Source: Podospora comata (lineage: Eukaryota; Ascomycota; Sordariomycetes; Sordariales; Podosporaceae). From it: a stretch of 64,000 nucleotides of DNA. The stretch is taken from NCBI GenBank assembly GCA_017354895.1, contig CP071495.1, positions 2,959,001 to 3,023,000 of the forward strand, written 5' to 3'. The position numbers were made by a program, and so were the translations under genes. The notes beneath the pieces were generated by a model. That model was not told the origin of the DNA and ran no database searches. It worked only from the letters and a program-made list of their open reading frames with translations. Below, one piece after another: positions 49,635-59,454 of this stretch (within the stretch, counting starts at the first letter, position 1; each line of letters starts with the position of its first letter).

Positions 49635-49752
49635 CATACAACACCGGGGATTCCCCAGTGGTCACCCACCTGAGTACTGATCCGGCGGTCAGCTGTTTGA
49701 CTAGGGGAGAGCGGACGGGATCCCGTATTTTCAACTGCCTATGGTCGTATGT
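49634..49752 (-). rRNA. 5S ribosomal RNA gene, copy 2
   Basis: A second 119-base 5S gene, minus strand, with the same ends, the same CCCGTCCGCTCTCCC block and the same 3' half as copy 1, from GTACTCAGGTGG to the end. It differs in two short blocks. Helix II here is CAGTTG with CAGCTG, still fully paired (one G-T pair). T runs follow the 3' end. Both copies therefore look structurally intact and transcribable. Confidence 0.96.
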
Positions 49753-50228
49753 GAAAGAAAGGAGTGGATAATTGGGTTGTATGTGCTGTTGGGAAGAAGA
49801 GATGGCGAGAGTTTCCCATGCCATTACATGGGAAACAGAGAACGTTGACGAAGAGACGGAATGACGGCGAAGAACGGGCTGCATACTCTACAAGAAACGA
49901 TCTACAAGAAACGATCTACAAGACACAGCTGTCGACATCAATGTGGCCTTTGAATCAGAGCCATCGCTGGTCCAGAATGTGGGTATCATCTTCTGGAAGA
50001 AGAGATGACGATATCTATGGCTTGATATGAGGGTGTCGGGCTGTAATCACAGAAGGTGCAGTCGTGCAGTTCTTGCCATGTTGTTCGTAGTCAGTTGGCA
50101 CCAGCTGTTGAGTGGTGCCAAACTCACTCCTCCTAGCTCTCATCTCACTTCTCACTCTCATCTCACCGCCCACTCAAGCGGCCTCGCCGAACAGCTCCTC
50201 GCTCACAAATCCTCACAACAAGCAAACC
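49753..50228. other. Short intergenic promoter of the UCH gene
   Basis: It lies between the 5S gene and the UCH start. Three copies of a 14-bp unit, TCTACAAGAAACGA-like, lie at about 49890-49927. The C/T-rich stretch from about 50130 looks like a leader. Confidence 0.6.
49890..49927. repeat. 14-bp tandem repeat (three units)
   Basis: The unit CTACAAGAAACGAT is repeated, with the last copy partly diverged, in the upstream region of the UCH gene. Confidence 0.85.
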
Positions 50229-51012
50229 ATGTCCCATCAATACCGCAAACACTTCACCCCCCTCGAATCCAACCCCTCCCTCTTCACCTCCCTAGCCCAC
50301 ACCCTCGGCCTCTCACCCGCCCTAGATTTCCACGATGTCCTCTCCCTCCACGACGCCGACCTCCTCTCTCTAACCCCACGTCCAGCCCATGCCCTCATCA
50401 TAGTCTTCCCCACCTCTCCCAACTACGAAGCCGAACTCACCACCAAGGACAAGGATATCACCCAGTACACAAGCAGCGGTGACAACGAGCCAATAATCTG
50501 GTACAAACAAACCATCAACAACGCCTGTGGCCTCTACGCCATCCTCCACGCCGTCAGCAATGGCCACGCTCGAGACTTCATCAGTAAAAACCCCTTATCC
50601 CATCCCATCTCATGCTTACGACATGGCAGTTAACCTAGAACCAGTTCCCAACTCACACCTCCATCAGCTCCTGACAACTTGCACGCCCCTCAACCCACGA
50701 GACCGCGCCGCTTTCTTAGAAAACGACACGAACCTGGAAGCAGCGTACAAAACTGTCGCTCTACAGGGTGACTCGGCCGTCCCTGAGAATCCAGAGGATG
50801 AGGTCGACTTTCATTACGTGTGTTTTGTCAGGTCGCCCAAGAACGGGCATCTATACGAGCTGGACGGAGACAGGAAGGGGCCAATAAATCTAGGAGAGTT
50901 TGAAGAAGACGATCTCCTTTCTGAACAGGGATTAAGAGTGCTAAGGGAGTTTATCGAGAAAACAGAGTGCGAAGGGGGAGTTAGCCTACTTGCGTTGGCT
51001 CCGGCGGAATAG
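50229..51012 (+). CDS. Ubiquitin carboxyl-terminal hydrolase, UCH family (Yuh1/UCHL3-like)
   Basis: A cysteine protease that removes small adducts from the ubiquitin (or Nedd8) C-terminus. Exons 50229-50583 and 50630-51012 give 245 residues, close to Yuh1 and UCHL3. The intron has GT-AG ends and a CTTAC branch site, and the join reads DFI-INLEP. The oxyanion Gln and catalytic Cys lie in KQTINNACGLYAILHA (Cys about 100), His in DFHYVCFVR (about 180), and Asp in HLYELDGDRKGP. The substrate-binding N-terminus is HFTPLESNPSLF. The start at 50229 fits the family. An in-frame ATG at 50112 would add a hydrophobic leader, probably untranslated. The Leu-Tyr-Ala after the Cys differs from the usual Thr-Ile-Ala-type residues but leaves the catalytic set intact. 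Confidence 0.95.
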
Positions 51013-51260
51013 GTAGGCCAGATGGTGGCTATGCATGATCAAAACTTCAACCGCCATTGCTTGCACACTGAGCAGGTATAAAACAGACAACTGCATGCGT
51101 GTCATGACAAAATAAACCCATTTATAAAGGCGTAAATATCCCTCGGCATTCGGATAATACATGCCTCTTTTTGTATCTAAAAAGACCCCAGTTCCATAAA
51201 AGGGGCATATCCCTCCCATATATATCCATAAAACCCCCATAAACGGTCACAATGATCCAA

Positions 51261-53147
51261 TTAAAACGTCTTCGACTTCCTCTTCCCCTCCCTCTCATAA
51301 GCAATAACCCCATTCGGCACATCCTCCAACGCCCTCGGCTTCTTCCACATAACCGACTTCATAGCTCCATACCACCCCAGCTCCTGCCTCTTCCACGCCT
51401 TAGGCTTCTCATGCCCATCCTCTGACCTCTGCAAAATAATTCGCGGTCTATTCCTGTTCCTCCCAGCAGCAGCAGGCAACACCTCCAACATAGCATCATC
51501 AATGTCCTTGTCCCAATCAGGCTCCATCGCCGCCGTCGCCAGAGCAGCATTCTCCGGCGGCAAGCCAATAGCTCTCTCCTCCATGTCATGATTCAAAACA
51601 AACACCACGCTCGGATCATGCGGCACTTGTGGTCTCTGCTGTTGCAAGCCCTCCCCGCCGCCGCTGCTACCACGTCCCTCCCCAGGATGATGTCTCCGCC
51701 AAGTAACAGTCCTATGCTCCTGAACTTCGACATCCACAGTCCCATCACTCATGCCGCCTTCGCTGTCAGTGCTGAGTCGTCCAGGAACTCGTCCCGGAAC
51801 AACCAGGTCGGGCGCAACCTCCACCCAGACTTCGGCCTTGCGGATAGTATCCGCATATATGATCAAGACCGACATGATGGAAAGAGGAACAGCAGCAGCC
51901 CAAAATATCCAAAATCTAGAACCAGAGGGGCCAAAAATCTCGCCCATGGACAAAATTCCAGAGACGATGGGTAGGGGAATGAGAATACCACCCATATAGC
52001 TGATCCGGTCCAACGCTCGTCGATTCTCCTCCGCCGAAGGCCGATATGCAAGCGCCCTTCTCAACCGCGCAGCTCTCACCGCGGTGCTTGGTATGCCAAA
52101 GCGAGTAACCGCCTTCTCGCGCACCTCGTTCTTTGGCTGCTGAAGCACAGGCGGGGTTGTCAATAACGTAGCTGGTGTTGAAGCTGCCGATCTAGGTGAA
52201 CCAGGTGATCTTCGGGAAGAAGGTGAGCCAGGTGAGCTAGGCAACATGGGAGCCGAAGCCGACTTGAGCGGAACAGGTCTCTTGATGGTGGGTAGAGACA
52301 AAAGCGAGATTCGCCGCTGTGCTCGGTCGAGAAGTCTTCTCCAGCATGGACTGCTGCCCTCCTCTTCGTTGAGCTCCAGAGATTGCAAAACCTGCCACCA
52401 AAACGCCATGGTATCGTCCGTGACGGGATGAGAAGGCGACTCCAAAAACTCAAACAGCTCCAACCATCTGTCGTATGCCAAATCAAGCAACAGCTCCCTC
52501 AGAGATTTGTGATGCGTTTCGCCACTCAGTGTGCTCAGAAGAGAAGCTTCAAAGCTCCCAGCCTCGTTGGTCTCGCTGTAAGGGGAGGGACTAGGTGGAT
52601 CGCGAAAAGAAGCGACAGGCGTCCTCCATGGTGCCTTGCGAACCTGCCAAGAGCGTCTCCAGACTGGATTGTCCAAGAGGAGCAGGTGCCTCTGATCAGA
52701 GATGCGTAGGGCCATGCGGCAGAAAACGGCAGAGGTCTTTCCGCTGCTCGATGGGAGAGTTCTGACAGGTGGAGGGTGCACTGTGTCGGTCTCGTCCCTG
52801 TCGAGGCGGAGAGGCCTGAGTCCCTGCATCAGCTCTGGATACTCGAGAATGCTCCATCGTCTTTCGCTGCTGGAGGCCTGCTGGTTGACGAGTCCGCTTC
52901 TAGCAAAGGGTCTGTACTCGCGTCTCGAGGCAAAGGATTCGAGAAAAGCAGAGTCGCTGCCGTTTAAAAGGAGGAGCACATCGGCGTACTTGGGGGACAC
53001 GCCATGGAGGACAACTATGTCATGCCAATCCCCAGCCTCAAGCTCAGTGCTCTTTTGGAGGTGTTCGGCGAGGGACTTTGGCGTGGGTAGGGGGACGAGT
53101 TGACCTCGCCTAACGACGTAGGCTGGGTGGGAGTCGAAGTCGGCCAT
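51261..53147 (-). CDS. CorA-like membrane protein with C-terminal two-helix hairpin
   Basis: One exon, 628 residues, start at 53147 (MADFDSHPAYVV). A large soluble N-terminal part is followed near residues 380-430 by two membrane helices: ISYMGGILIPLPIVSGILSM, a short loop GEIFGPSGS, then FWIFWAAAVPLSIMSVLIIYAD. This layout matches fungal relatives of CorA Mg2+ channels, in which the second-last helix ends in a GMN-like loop. Here the loop reads SMGEIFG, so the canonical GMN is absent. About 200 residues follow, with proline- and glutamine-rich segments and a basic end (REGKRKSKTF). Ser/Pro-rich linker SPGSPSSRRSPGSPRS (around 52.2 kb) could be phosphorylated. Ion transport is inferred from layout only. 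Confidence 0.78.
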   Translation of the reverse strand: MADFDSHPAYVVRRGQLVPLPTPKSLAEHLQKSTELEAGDWHDIVVLHGVSPKYADVLLLLNGSDSAFLESFASRREYRPFARSGLVNQQASSSERRWSILEYPELMQGLRPLRLDRDETDTVHPPPVRTLPSSSGKTSAVFCRMALRISDQRHLLLLDNPVWRRSWQVRKAPWRTPVASFRDPPSPSPYSETNEAGSFEASLLSTLSGETHHKSLRELLLDLAYDRWLELFEFLESPSHPVTDDTMAFWWQVLQSLELNEEEGSSPCWRRLLDRAQRRISLLSLPTIKRPVPLKSASAPMLPSSPGSPSSRRSPGSPRSAASTPATLLTTPPVLQQPKNEVREKAVTRFGIPSTAVRAARLRRALAYRPSAEENRRALDRISYMGGILIPLPIVSGILSMGEIFGPSGSRFWIFWAAAVPLSIMSVLIIYADTIRKAEVWVEVAPDLVVPGRVPGRLSTDSEGGMSDGTVDVEVQEHRTVTWRRHHPGEGRGSSGGGEGLQQQRPQVPHDPSVVFVLNHDMEERAIGLPPENAALATAAMEPDWDKDIDDAMLEVLPAAAGRNRNRPRIILQRSEDGHEKPKAWKRQELGWYGAMKSVMWKKPRALEDVPNGVIAYEREGKRKSKTF

Positions 53148-53309
53148 ACTGTGTCTGGTGGAAAAGGGAAGTCAATCGATTTCGCACGTGAAATTCTACA
53201 GGGCCAGTCTTCCATGCTTTCTCTGCTCCTTCCGGGGAAGTAGGTATCCCGGGGAGGAGCTTCCTAAATCGGGCTCGGGCTCGGGTTCGGGGATAGATAC
53301 GGGACCTGA

Positions 53310-53480
53310 ATTCCGCGAAATGTCAAGGCCTTCACTGTCAGGAACAACTCGGGCACAAACAATTACATCAGTTGCCAAATTGAGAACCTCAATGGCAAAG
53401 TCCAAACCCTGACGCAAAATATCCAGAACCTTACGCAAACTGTCCAGAACCTCGAGCAGCGCATCGATCGCTTCGAGTAG
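53310..53480 (+). other. Possible coiled-coil exon (no start codon seen)
   Basis: An open frame of 56 codons ends at TAG 53478-53480. Three near-21-bp DNA repeats encode QxLTQxI/V heptads (QTLTQNI, QNLTQTV, QNLEQRI), a classic parallel coiled-coil pattern, with C/G-ending codons. The opposite strand (53196-53438) also gives a leucine-rich helix, so the coding strand is uncertain. It could be a last exon of an unrecognised gene, or a repeat that happens to code. Confidence 0.3.
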
Positions 53481-54143
53481 GATATGCAGCCCGTCTGCGC
53501 GTTTTTGACGTCTATAAACGAATATCCGTCCAAAGGCGTCTCGCTCCCAAACGTTCTCAAGGTGACTTCGTCGACGGCTGCAAACGCGGGCTCTTCGAAC
53601 TTCACAAAATATCTTTGCATGAGCGGGGGCTCTGGTTTATCGTTATTTCGTTTGGCGGCGCCGACACAACATGCATAAATCTCCTTTCCCCTTTTAATAA
53701 AGTTTACAAACTTGTGGTGGAAGTTATCCGCCTTTTTTTTATTCTGTTCTAACTACCTAGGGGGGAAGAACGAATCCAAAAACGAGAGAGATAAGAAAAA
53801 AAGATTCACAAAAGCAGGGTCCGGATGTGCAGGTTGGGCGGCCTGGGTTGTGAACTGTTAAGACGACAGTCCAAAACTCATGACCGCATTACAGTACCGG
53901 ACAGCACAGGGCCCAGTATTGAGATGTTAGGCACATCCTCTATCAAGTGCAGGCACATCCTCTGTTGACCTGCAATTTCCTCCATATGGGGCGTTACATC
54001 AGCTTTTCTCAAGTGGAAGGAAGGCAGTGGTAACCCAAAGAAACAGGGTGCTGCTCTCCCTCTCCAACAGCCCAGCTGACTTCCATGAGCTGGCGCACTA
54101 TGAACAGAAGAATGGCAATGCAAAAGTCCAAAAGAACAGAAAC

Positions 54144-54475
54144 AGGCCTACCGATTACCTCAAGAGGTCTCTAGGATAGTGTAAATGGCCTTCTAATTAC
54201 ATTCAAATGCCTCCTAACTATCTTTAAATACATATAATATTCATTTAACACCTATTAACTATCTTTAGGGGCCTTCTTATTATTTGAAGACGTGTATAAA
54301 CTATCTCTAAATGCCTAGAACATATATTTTAACACCTATTAAGTATCTTAGAAGGCCTCCTGATTATCTCAAGATACATAGATATTAACTATCTTTAATG
54401 GCCTGGAAGATCTATTTAAGGCCTATTAATTATCCTGAAAGGCCTCAATTGTACTACTTGAGGCGTCTAATATCA
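54144..54475. repeat. Degenerate 21-22 bp AT-rich tandem repeat
   Basis: About fourteen units follow the pattern RGCCT-NN-TAATTATCTTNAA. GGCCT boxes recur every 21-22 bases or multiples of that. Units diverge strongly, so the block is old. The spacing is two helical turns, which puts the A/T tracts on one face of the DNA. Confidence 0.75.
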
Positions 54476-54904
54476 GTCGCGAGGTGTTTCAACATGGTCA
54501 CGAGCCTTTGAATGATAGTGGAGATGTATGTAGACTATGTTTGATGATGATGGAAGGTATCACGGTGGCACCCAGAAAGCTGTGTGCGAAGATGATGAAT
54601 TGAGAGGAAGCTATTGGTGAGAAGAGCTAATCTATATATGTATGCCTGTGTCAGTGCCCTTGCCAAATTGCTTCAACCTTGGAGGCCCTTTGTAAGCATG
54701 TTACATATCATATCCCCTGTACAACCCCTGATGACAGCCCGTGTACTCTGTAGATTCAAGAAATCTCTCATTTCTCACCCGTTCTCCGCTTGTATTCCTC
54801 TTCAGCTATCCCATACCAGATAAAATTACCATCAGGAGGCCGGTGGTAATTGCACTCCTTTATCTGTCTCATCTTCCGACGCTCCCTCTCTTCATGGTTG
54901 CCCA

Positions 54905-55843
54905 TTATATTCCTCTCATACTCTTCCCCAGCCTCATCCCTGGATCAGGCCTCAACCCAACTGCCGCTACCTCCCTTGCCTCAAGGGCACTGAGAAAGTC
55001 AACTGCGGTTTTGAGAGTAACCTTAATCACATTCTCGTTGAGCTTGGTGGCAAAGGCCAGGATCTTGTCTTGTGGGATAGCCTGGAAATCAATGGGTGCG
55101 CTCAAGTCTCCCTCCATCCCTGTCCGGACCAGAAAGACTGGCAGGCTGCCAATCTCTGCTGATGGCTGGTACCGACAACGAACAGGAACAACGATCAACA
55201 GAAGAGCCTTAAACAGATGTTGGAGAACATAGCGCTGGGTTGGATTTTCCCTGGCGATAATTTCTCTGCAGCCTCTTTCGTTGCTCGTCTCGTATTGCCT
55301 CCGGAAAATGGGTTCTGTGAGATAAAGTTTCGGATAAGCCTCGACGGCAGCACAGAGGGCCTTGTTGAGTGAGATGAACTCGTCGATAGAATCTTGCGTG
55401 GGGTCGAGGTGGTCGCTCTCTGCATAGTGTGTGTGGCATGCATCTTTGAGGTAGAGAAATTTGCAAAGGAAGCACCGCCCTTCAATCTCGGTTCGATACC
55501 GTTTGAACCATCGGCGATAGATGTGATTGTGAAGAAAAGTATAGACCGGCCCCATACTTGCGGGCGCTGGCACAAAGTAGAGAGGGAACGACTTATTGTA
55601 TATGACTTTATATTGGTAGGAAACCAAACCTTTCAGGTCTGGCTGGGCGAGTCCTTCGGCTGATACGCTGAAGAGACAGCATTGGTAAATGTAGTGGTGA
55701 TGGTCACTTTCTGCAGAGCAACGAGTGTTTCAATTCTTAAAGTCTGGATCCTTCTCCTCCTTGGCAATTAGCTCCCAATAAAAAAGACGAGGCTCAGTCT
55801 TGGTCCTGAGTTCGACGACTGTGGTCTGTTCAGAGGTAGCCAT
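54905..55843 (-). CDS. Unrecognised protein with Cys/His motif, possibly broken
   Basis: The main frame (54905-55627, 240 residues) contains RWFKRYRTEIEGRCFLCKFLYL, CHTHYAESDHLDP (a possible C-x2-C / C-x-H zinc site), and a C-terminal domain with IPQDKILAFATKLNENVIKV. Upstream, in the same frame, lies a 37-codon ORF starting at the ATG at 55843 (MATSEQTTVVELRTK) that ends in TGA near 55.74 kb. Open coding-like sequence resumes at once in that frame. No GT donor sits before the TGA, so an intron does not explain it. Either two separate ORFs exist, with the second starting at an internal Met such as the one before GPVYTFLHNH, or the gene carries a premature stop. The product is not recognised. 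Its neighbour is an AT-rich repeat block, an environment where decay by repeat-induced mutation is plausible. Confidence 0.5.
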
Positions 55844-56219
55844 CCTGAGGTATGTCGAGAATAAATGGTGGAGGGTCTGTTGAGGGTAAGATGAGATTGG
55901 GAGATGAAGAATGAGATTGTGACTATGAGTAGGTCTGGAGGTAAAGTTCTGGTGTAGGTGAGAACATAAAAGAAACGAATGCATGCTCTCTAAATATTTG
56001 ATGGCTTGGGTGACTGACTGAAAGCATGAAAGAGGAGCAAACCTTGTCTTGCTCCAGTCAACCGCCACAGCAATCAGGCTTTGCTAGTGTCCCAAGCGCC
56101 GCACTCAAAACGAAACCATAAATATGTAAACAAGATATCGCTGCAGTGGCATTCTTTGTGTAAAAGAAGCCAAAAGAAACCGTCATCGCTAAGATGAAAA
56201 AAAAAAAGCAAAAGAATAT
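55844..56219. other. Short intergenic region
   Basis: It holds the upstream side of the unrecognised gene and the A-rich 3' flank of the tRNA gene (a T run on the minus strand). No gene is seen. Confidence 0.6.
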
Positions 56220-56325
56220 GGGAACTGTGAGGCTCGAACTCACGACCTCAGGATAACTCTGGTGTTGCACATCCAGATCATACATTCGTATGAGACCTGC
56301 GCTCTTCCAACTGAGCCAAGCTCCC
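56220..56325 (-). tRNA. tRNA-Met (CAT), elongator type, with a 34-base intron
   Basis: The minus strand begins GGGAGCTTGGCTCAGTTGGA and ends CACAGTTCCC. The acceptor arms GGGAGCT and AGTTCCC pair, with one G-T or similar wobble. The anticodon loop is CTCATA with anticodon CAT, and the anticodon stem is CAGGT with TCCTG. An intron of about 34 bases follows position 37, the normal site. The T-arm is GTGAG-TTCGAGC-CTCAC. A mismatch at the base of the stem, as in many elongator Met tRNAs, argues against an initiator. A long T run lies downstream as Pol III terminator. Confidence 0.93.
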
Positions 56326-56873
56326 TGTACAACTTGACATATTCTGATTGGTGGAGATTAGCCTCATGAAGTGTTTTGGTCCAACCAAAAGTCAATGACG
56401 AGCAAAGATCACCTTTCCAAGATAACAAACTCCCTCACAGCAGAACCGACCACCCAACATGTACAAGTCTCATCACACGCAGAATTGCAGCCAAGAACAT
56501 TGAAAAGCAGAGGGGAATCATTTCATTCAGGTCCGGTTGCCGCAGTCAGGCAACCCCATCGTCATCATCGATCATCTAGGTGTAGTAAAGCAGATCTACT
56601 ACTGTGTGCTATGGTACAGAGAGGTATATCGGAAAGAACCCAACGTGTGTCCTCGTCGGATCCGTCCAGAGGTGGTGTAGGGAGTTGTGGTTTGAAAAGG
56701 ACGCAGTTGCTCATCATCAACGCCGCCCGAACCCTTGATCTAATGCAAGAAAAAAATCTAAGAGCAAAGAACTCCCCCTGGTGTCTCTTTCGCTCTCTAT
56801 TATTACAACCCAGCCAAGGAAAATAGAAAAAAAGCAAACTTTTACGCCGAAAAGTAAGTCTCTAGATCTATTA
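56326..56873. other. Intergenic between tRNA-Met and cytochrome c
   Basis: It holds the tRNA upstream region and the 3' flank of cytochrome c. Frames at 56371-56837 on both strands are short and unsupported. Confidence 0.55.
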
Positions 56874-56874
56874 C

Positions 56875-57732
56875 TTAAGCGGTAGACTCCTTGAGGAAAC
56901 TAGAGGGAAACAGTGTTAGTGCCATTCTGGGCGCAAGGGTACCGTAACCGAAGAGCACATACGTGATGAGGTCATTTCTGTCCTTGTCCTTCTTGAGACC
57001 ACCGAAAGCCATCTTGGTGCCGGGGATGTACTTCTTGGGGTTCTCGAGGTAGTCGAACTGAGCAAGTGTTAGTTGCGAGTCTGGATCTCGTTGTACAGTT
57101 CACGGAAAACATACGAGGGTCTGGTCATCCCAGACAACACCCTTCTGCTTGTTGGCATCGGTGTAGGCGTAGCCCTCAACGGTACCAGACTTGCGTCCGA
57201 AAAGGCCGTGGAGCGCAGGACCGATCTTGTTGCCGCCGCCAGCCTCAAGGGTGTGGCACTGAGCGCAACGGGTCTTGAAGAGGTTGGCACCCTTCTTGGA
57301 ATCACCTATCCGGGAGGAAAACCGTGAGTCAGTCATTTGCTGTTCAGATCATGGTGGTGGTGGTGTTTCCGGCGTCTGCGTGATTCTCGACGTGCTCGTT
57401 CTAGTGTGCGGCGGCTCTGACTACTACGGCCTTTCTCCCCAGTGCGCAGCTCAAGATGCGCCCAGGGAAAATACCGCATAAGCAAGAGCGGTGAGGACAG
57501 GACCGTAGGCAGTAGCAACATTCAGGTACTGGCAGTATGTCGGCGAGGTCGGATGGAGCTCGTATGTAGAATGTCTTCAGACGGCTGCTGGCCACGTCAT
57601 GGGTGCCAATGGCTTGGTGACGAAGAGTTCAGGCGTCCCTCGCAAAGAACGAACCGAGCAGAATTCACGAGGCCGGAAACATGGCGGGCAGTGTGTAGCT
57701 GAGGGGCAGGACCTACCGGCTCCGACAGGCAT
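56875..57732 (-). CDS. cyc1: Cytochrome c
   Basis: The mobile electron carrier between complex III and complex IV in the mitochondrial intermembrane space. Four exons, 57732-57717, 57305-57115, 57057-56963 and 56899-56875, give 108 residues, the standard fungal length. The N-terminus is [15 protein letters not shown], and the first exon has only five codons and one base. The haem site is CAQCH (Cys-x-x-Cys-His), with [23 protein letters not shown] after it. The Met ligand is in [12 protein letters not shown], and the C-terminus is DRNDLITFLKESTA. The first intron is long (about 410 bases), as is common for fungal cytochrome c genes. A CCAAT box upstream near 58046 fits HAP-complex control, as known for yeast CYC1. 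Confidence 0.98.
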
Positions 57733-58414
57733 TTTGATAGATTTATGGGGTTGATGTGAGGTAGGTAGGTGTGGTGGTTATTAGACAATTAAGTTGGTGA
57801 ACAGGAGTCAAAGGCGCAATAGGTAGACGAGGAAGAAAAGAGGGAGAAGAAAAACAGGATGAGCCGTTAGTAAAAAAAAAAAAGTTGGCTCAACGCCTCT
57901 CTTTGCCGCTGCGTGCCGGAATTTTTTGAGCAACCGGCCACGAACAAGGCTCTTTTCGTCACTCAATGACCTCCGCCAAGCCTACATCATCAGCCAAAGG
58001 AGCCACACTGGGGCTGGAAAATGTGGGACTGACGACAGACCACGGCCAATCATGACCGCATCTTTAGTCATTCAGCGCGGGCAATGTCGGAAGTGCCCGG
58101 CATCGCAGCCTGTCGTCCGAGCTTCCTGTGGCTTCAACGCGGCCATCCTGGTCCTAGTGCGCACGATGCGCTAGCAGCGAAAAAACGGAAAAACGAACGA
58201 GCTTCCAAAACGCTAAGCCACATGGGGGAATTGGCCAACCAGAGCAACTCCTCCAGGCAAGCACTGACGCAAGTTTTTTTGCTGCACCGTTTCCCCTCGA
58301 TGCATCGCCGATTGAGCCGCACCCAACGAGACCACGCCATTGGACTGTTTTTTGGGCTTCAAGATAGCCTCACATACACTCGATACACACCAAGTCAAAA
58401 GACCACCAAGAAAC
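57733..58414. other. Divergent promoter region, cytochrome c / mitochondrial protein
   Basis: Two genes with mitochondrial roles (cytochrome c leftward, 58415 gene rightward) share this 680-base region. It has a CCAAT at 58046-58050, an ATTGG near 58338, and an A run near 57870. Small frames are not supported. Confidence 0.6.
58046..58050 (+). promoter_or_regulatory. CCAAT box
   Basis: CCAAT in the sequence GGCCAATCATG, about 310 bases upstream of the cytochrome c start (it reads ATTGG towards that gene). HAP-type CCAAT-binding complexes control respiratory genes in fungi. Presence of the pentamer alone is weak evidence. Confidence 0.35.
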
Positions 58415-59300
58415 ATGGCCTCAACAGCAACAATCCCCCGCTTTCTCCTCCCTCAACGCGGCCTACTCTGGAGACGCCTCTCCCCCGCGAACACCACCTC
58501 CCCCGTCGTCCTCGTCCGCTTCTCCTCCACATCCCAATCCAAAGACGGCAAACCCCTCGTCCTCGAAAAGCCCGAACGCTTCGTCCCCCCATCACATGGC
58601 TCCCGTCTCCCCGGCTCCCGCCGCTCAACCCTCGGCGACGGCCCCCGCCACTACGGCGGTGACCTCTCCGAGTCCGAACTAAAAGCCCAAGCCAAAAAGG
58701 ACTACCCCATGACCCCTCCCCCCGAAGGCACCTGGGCGCATTGGTTCTTTTCCCAAAAATGGGTTCACATCACCGTCACCCTTGTTTGTCGCCCTCCAAG
58801 ATTCGCCACCCCTTGGCCCAGGTTGTATCTCTAACAAATGTGAACAGGGCACCCTTACAGCCCTCAGCATATGGACCTTCACCCTAAACTACAAGCACAA
58901 CACTCCCTTCGGCGACATGCTCCCTCCCATGTCCGACTTCTTCTGGCACCCCATCTCGTTCACCCGCGCCCTCGTCGAAGTCATCCGCCTCAACGAAGCT
59001 CACAACACTGCCCGCATCCAAGAAAAGAGAAGGAGACTCGTCGAGGACGTCGCCAAAAGGACAGCGTATAGGAGAGCGCACGGCTTGCCAGAGGAGTACG
59101 GCATGTTTGGACTCAAGAAGGCCACCATTGACCCAGACCAGGTGTTTGGCACAGAGGGTGGTGAGAAGAAGGAGCAGCAAGGGACAACGGTGGTGGTGGA
59201 CGATGCCTCGCCTATCGCTCCGGAACCAAAGCGATTGACGGACGAGCAGCAAAAGGAGATGGTGGGTGAGCTGAAGAAGAAGTGGCTGGGTATCTTTTGA
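58415..59300 (+). CDS. Probable mitochondrial inner-membrane protein
   Basis: Exons 58415-58783 and 58848-59300 give 273 residues. The intron starts GTTTGT and has a CTAAC branch site, and the join reads VTL-GTLTALSIW. The N-terminus (MASTATIPRFLLPQRGLLWRR) is Arg-rich and lacks acidic residues, as in a mitochondrial targeting sequence. A single membrane segment, WVHITVTLGTLTALSIWTFTL, lies near residues 115-135. After it comes a conserved-looking soluble part with SDFFWHPISFTRALVEVIRL, a charged helix (KRRRLVEDVAKRTAYRRAHG) and a C-terminal KKKWLGIF. The family is not recognised; many ascomycetes have such a protein. Location is inferred from sequence. Sharing a divergent promoter with cytochrome c fits a mitochondrial role. 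An upstream in-frame ATG at 58340 would remove the targeting look. Confidence 0.8.
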
Positions 59301-59454
59301 TATTCCTCCTTCTCATAGAGTCTGCCACATGAAATGTGAACGCAAAATGTAAAATTATGTACAAACAACGTCCACAACGGCCGAAAGGCGTAAATAAATC
59401 TATACCCCTTTCTTTCTTGACCCTCAGGATCCTCCTTGACAATTCCCCCCTGTC

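Larger units (their letters stand above)
53148..54904. other. Intergenic region with short repeats and AT-rich block
   Basis: It holds the promoter of the CorA-like gene, a stretch with three 21-bp repeats and open frames on both strands (53196-53620), then the degenerate 21-22 bp AT-rich repeat block. The plus-strand frame 53310-53480 reads as a heptad coiled coil but has no ATG. Confidence 0.6.
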
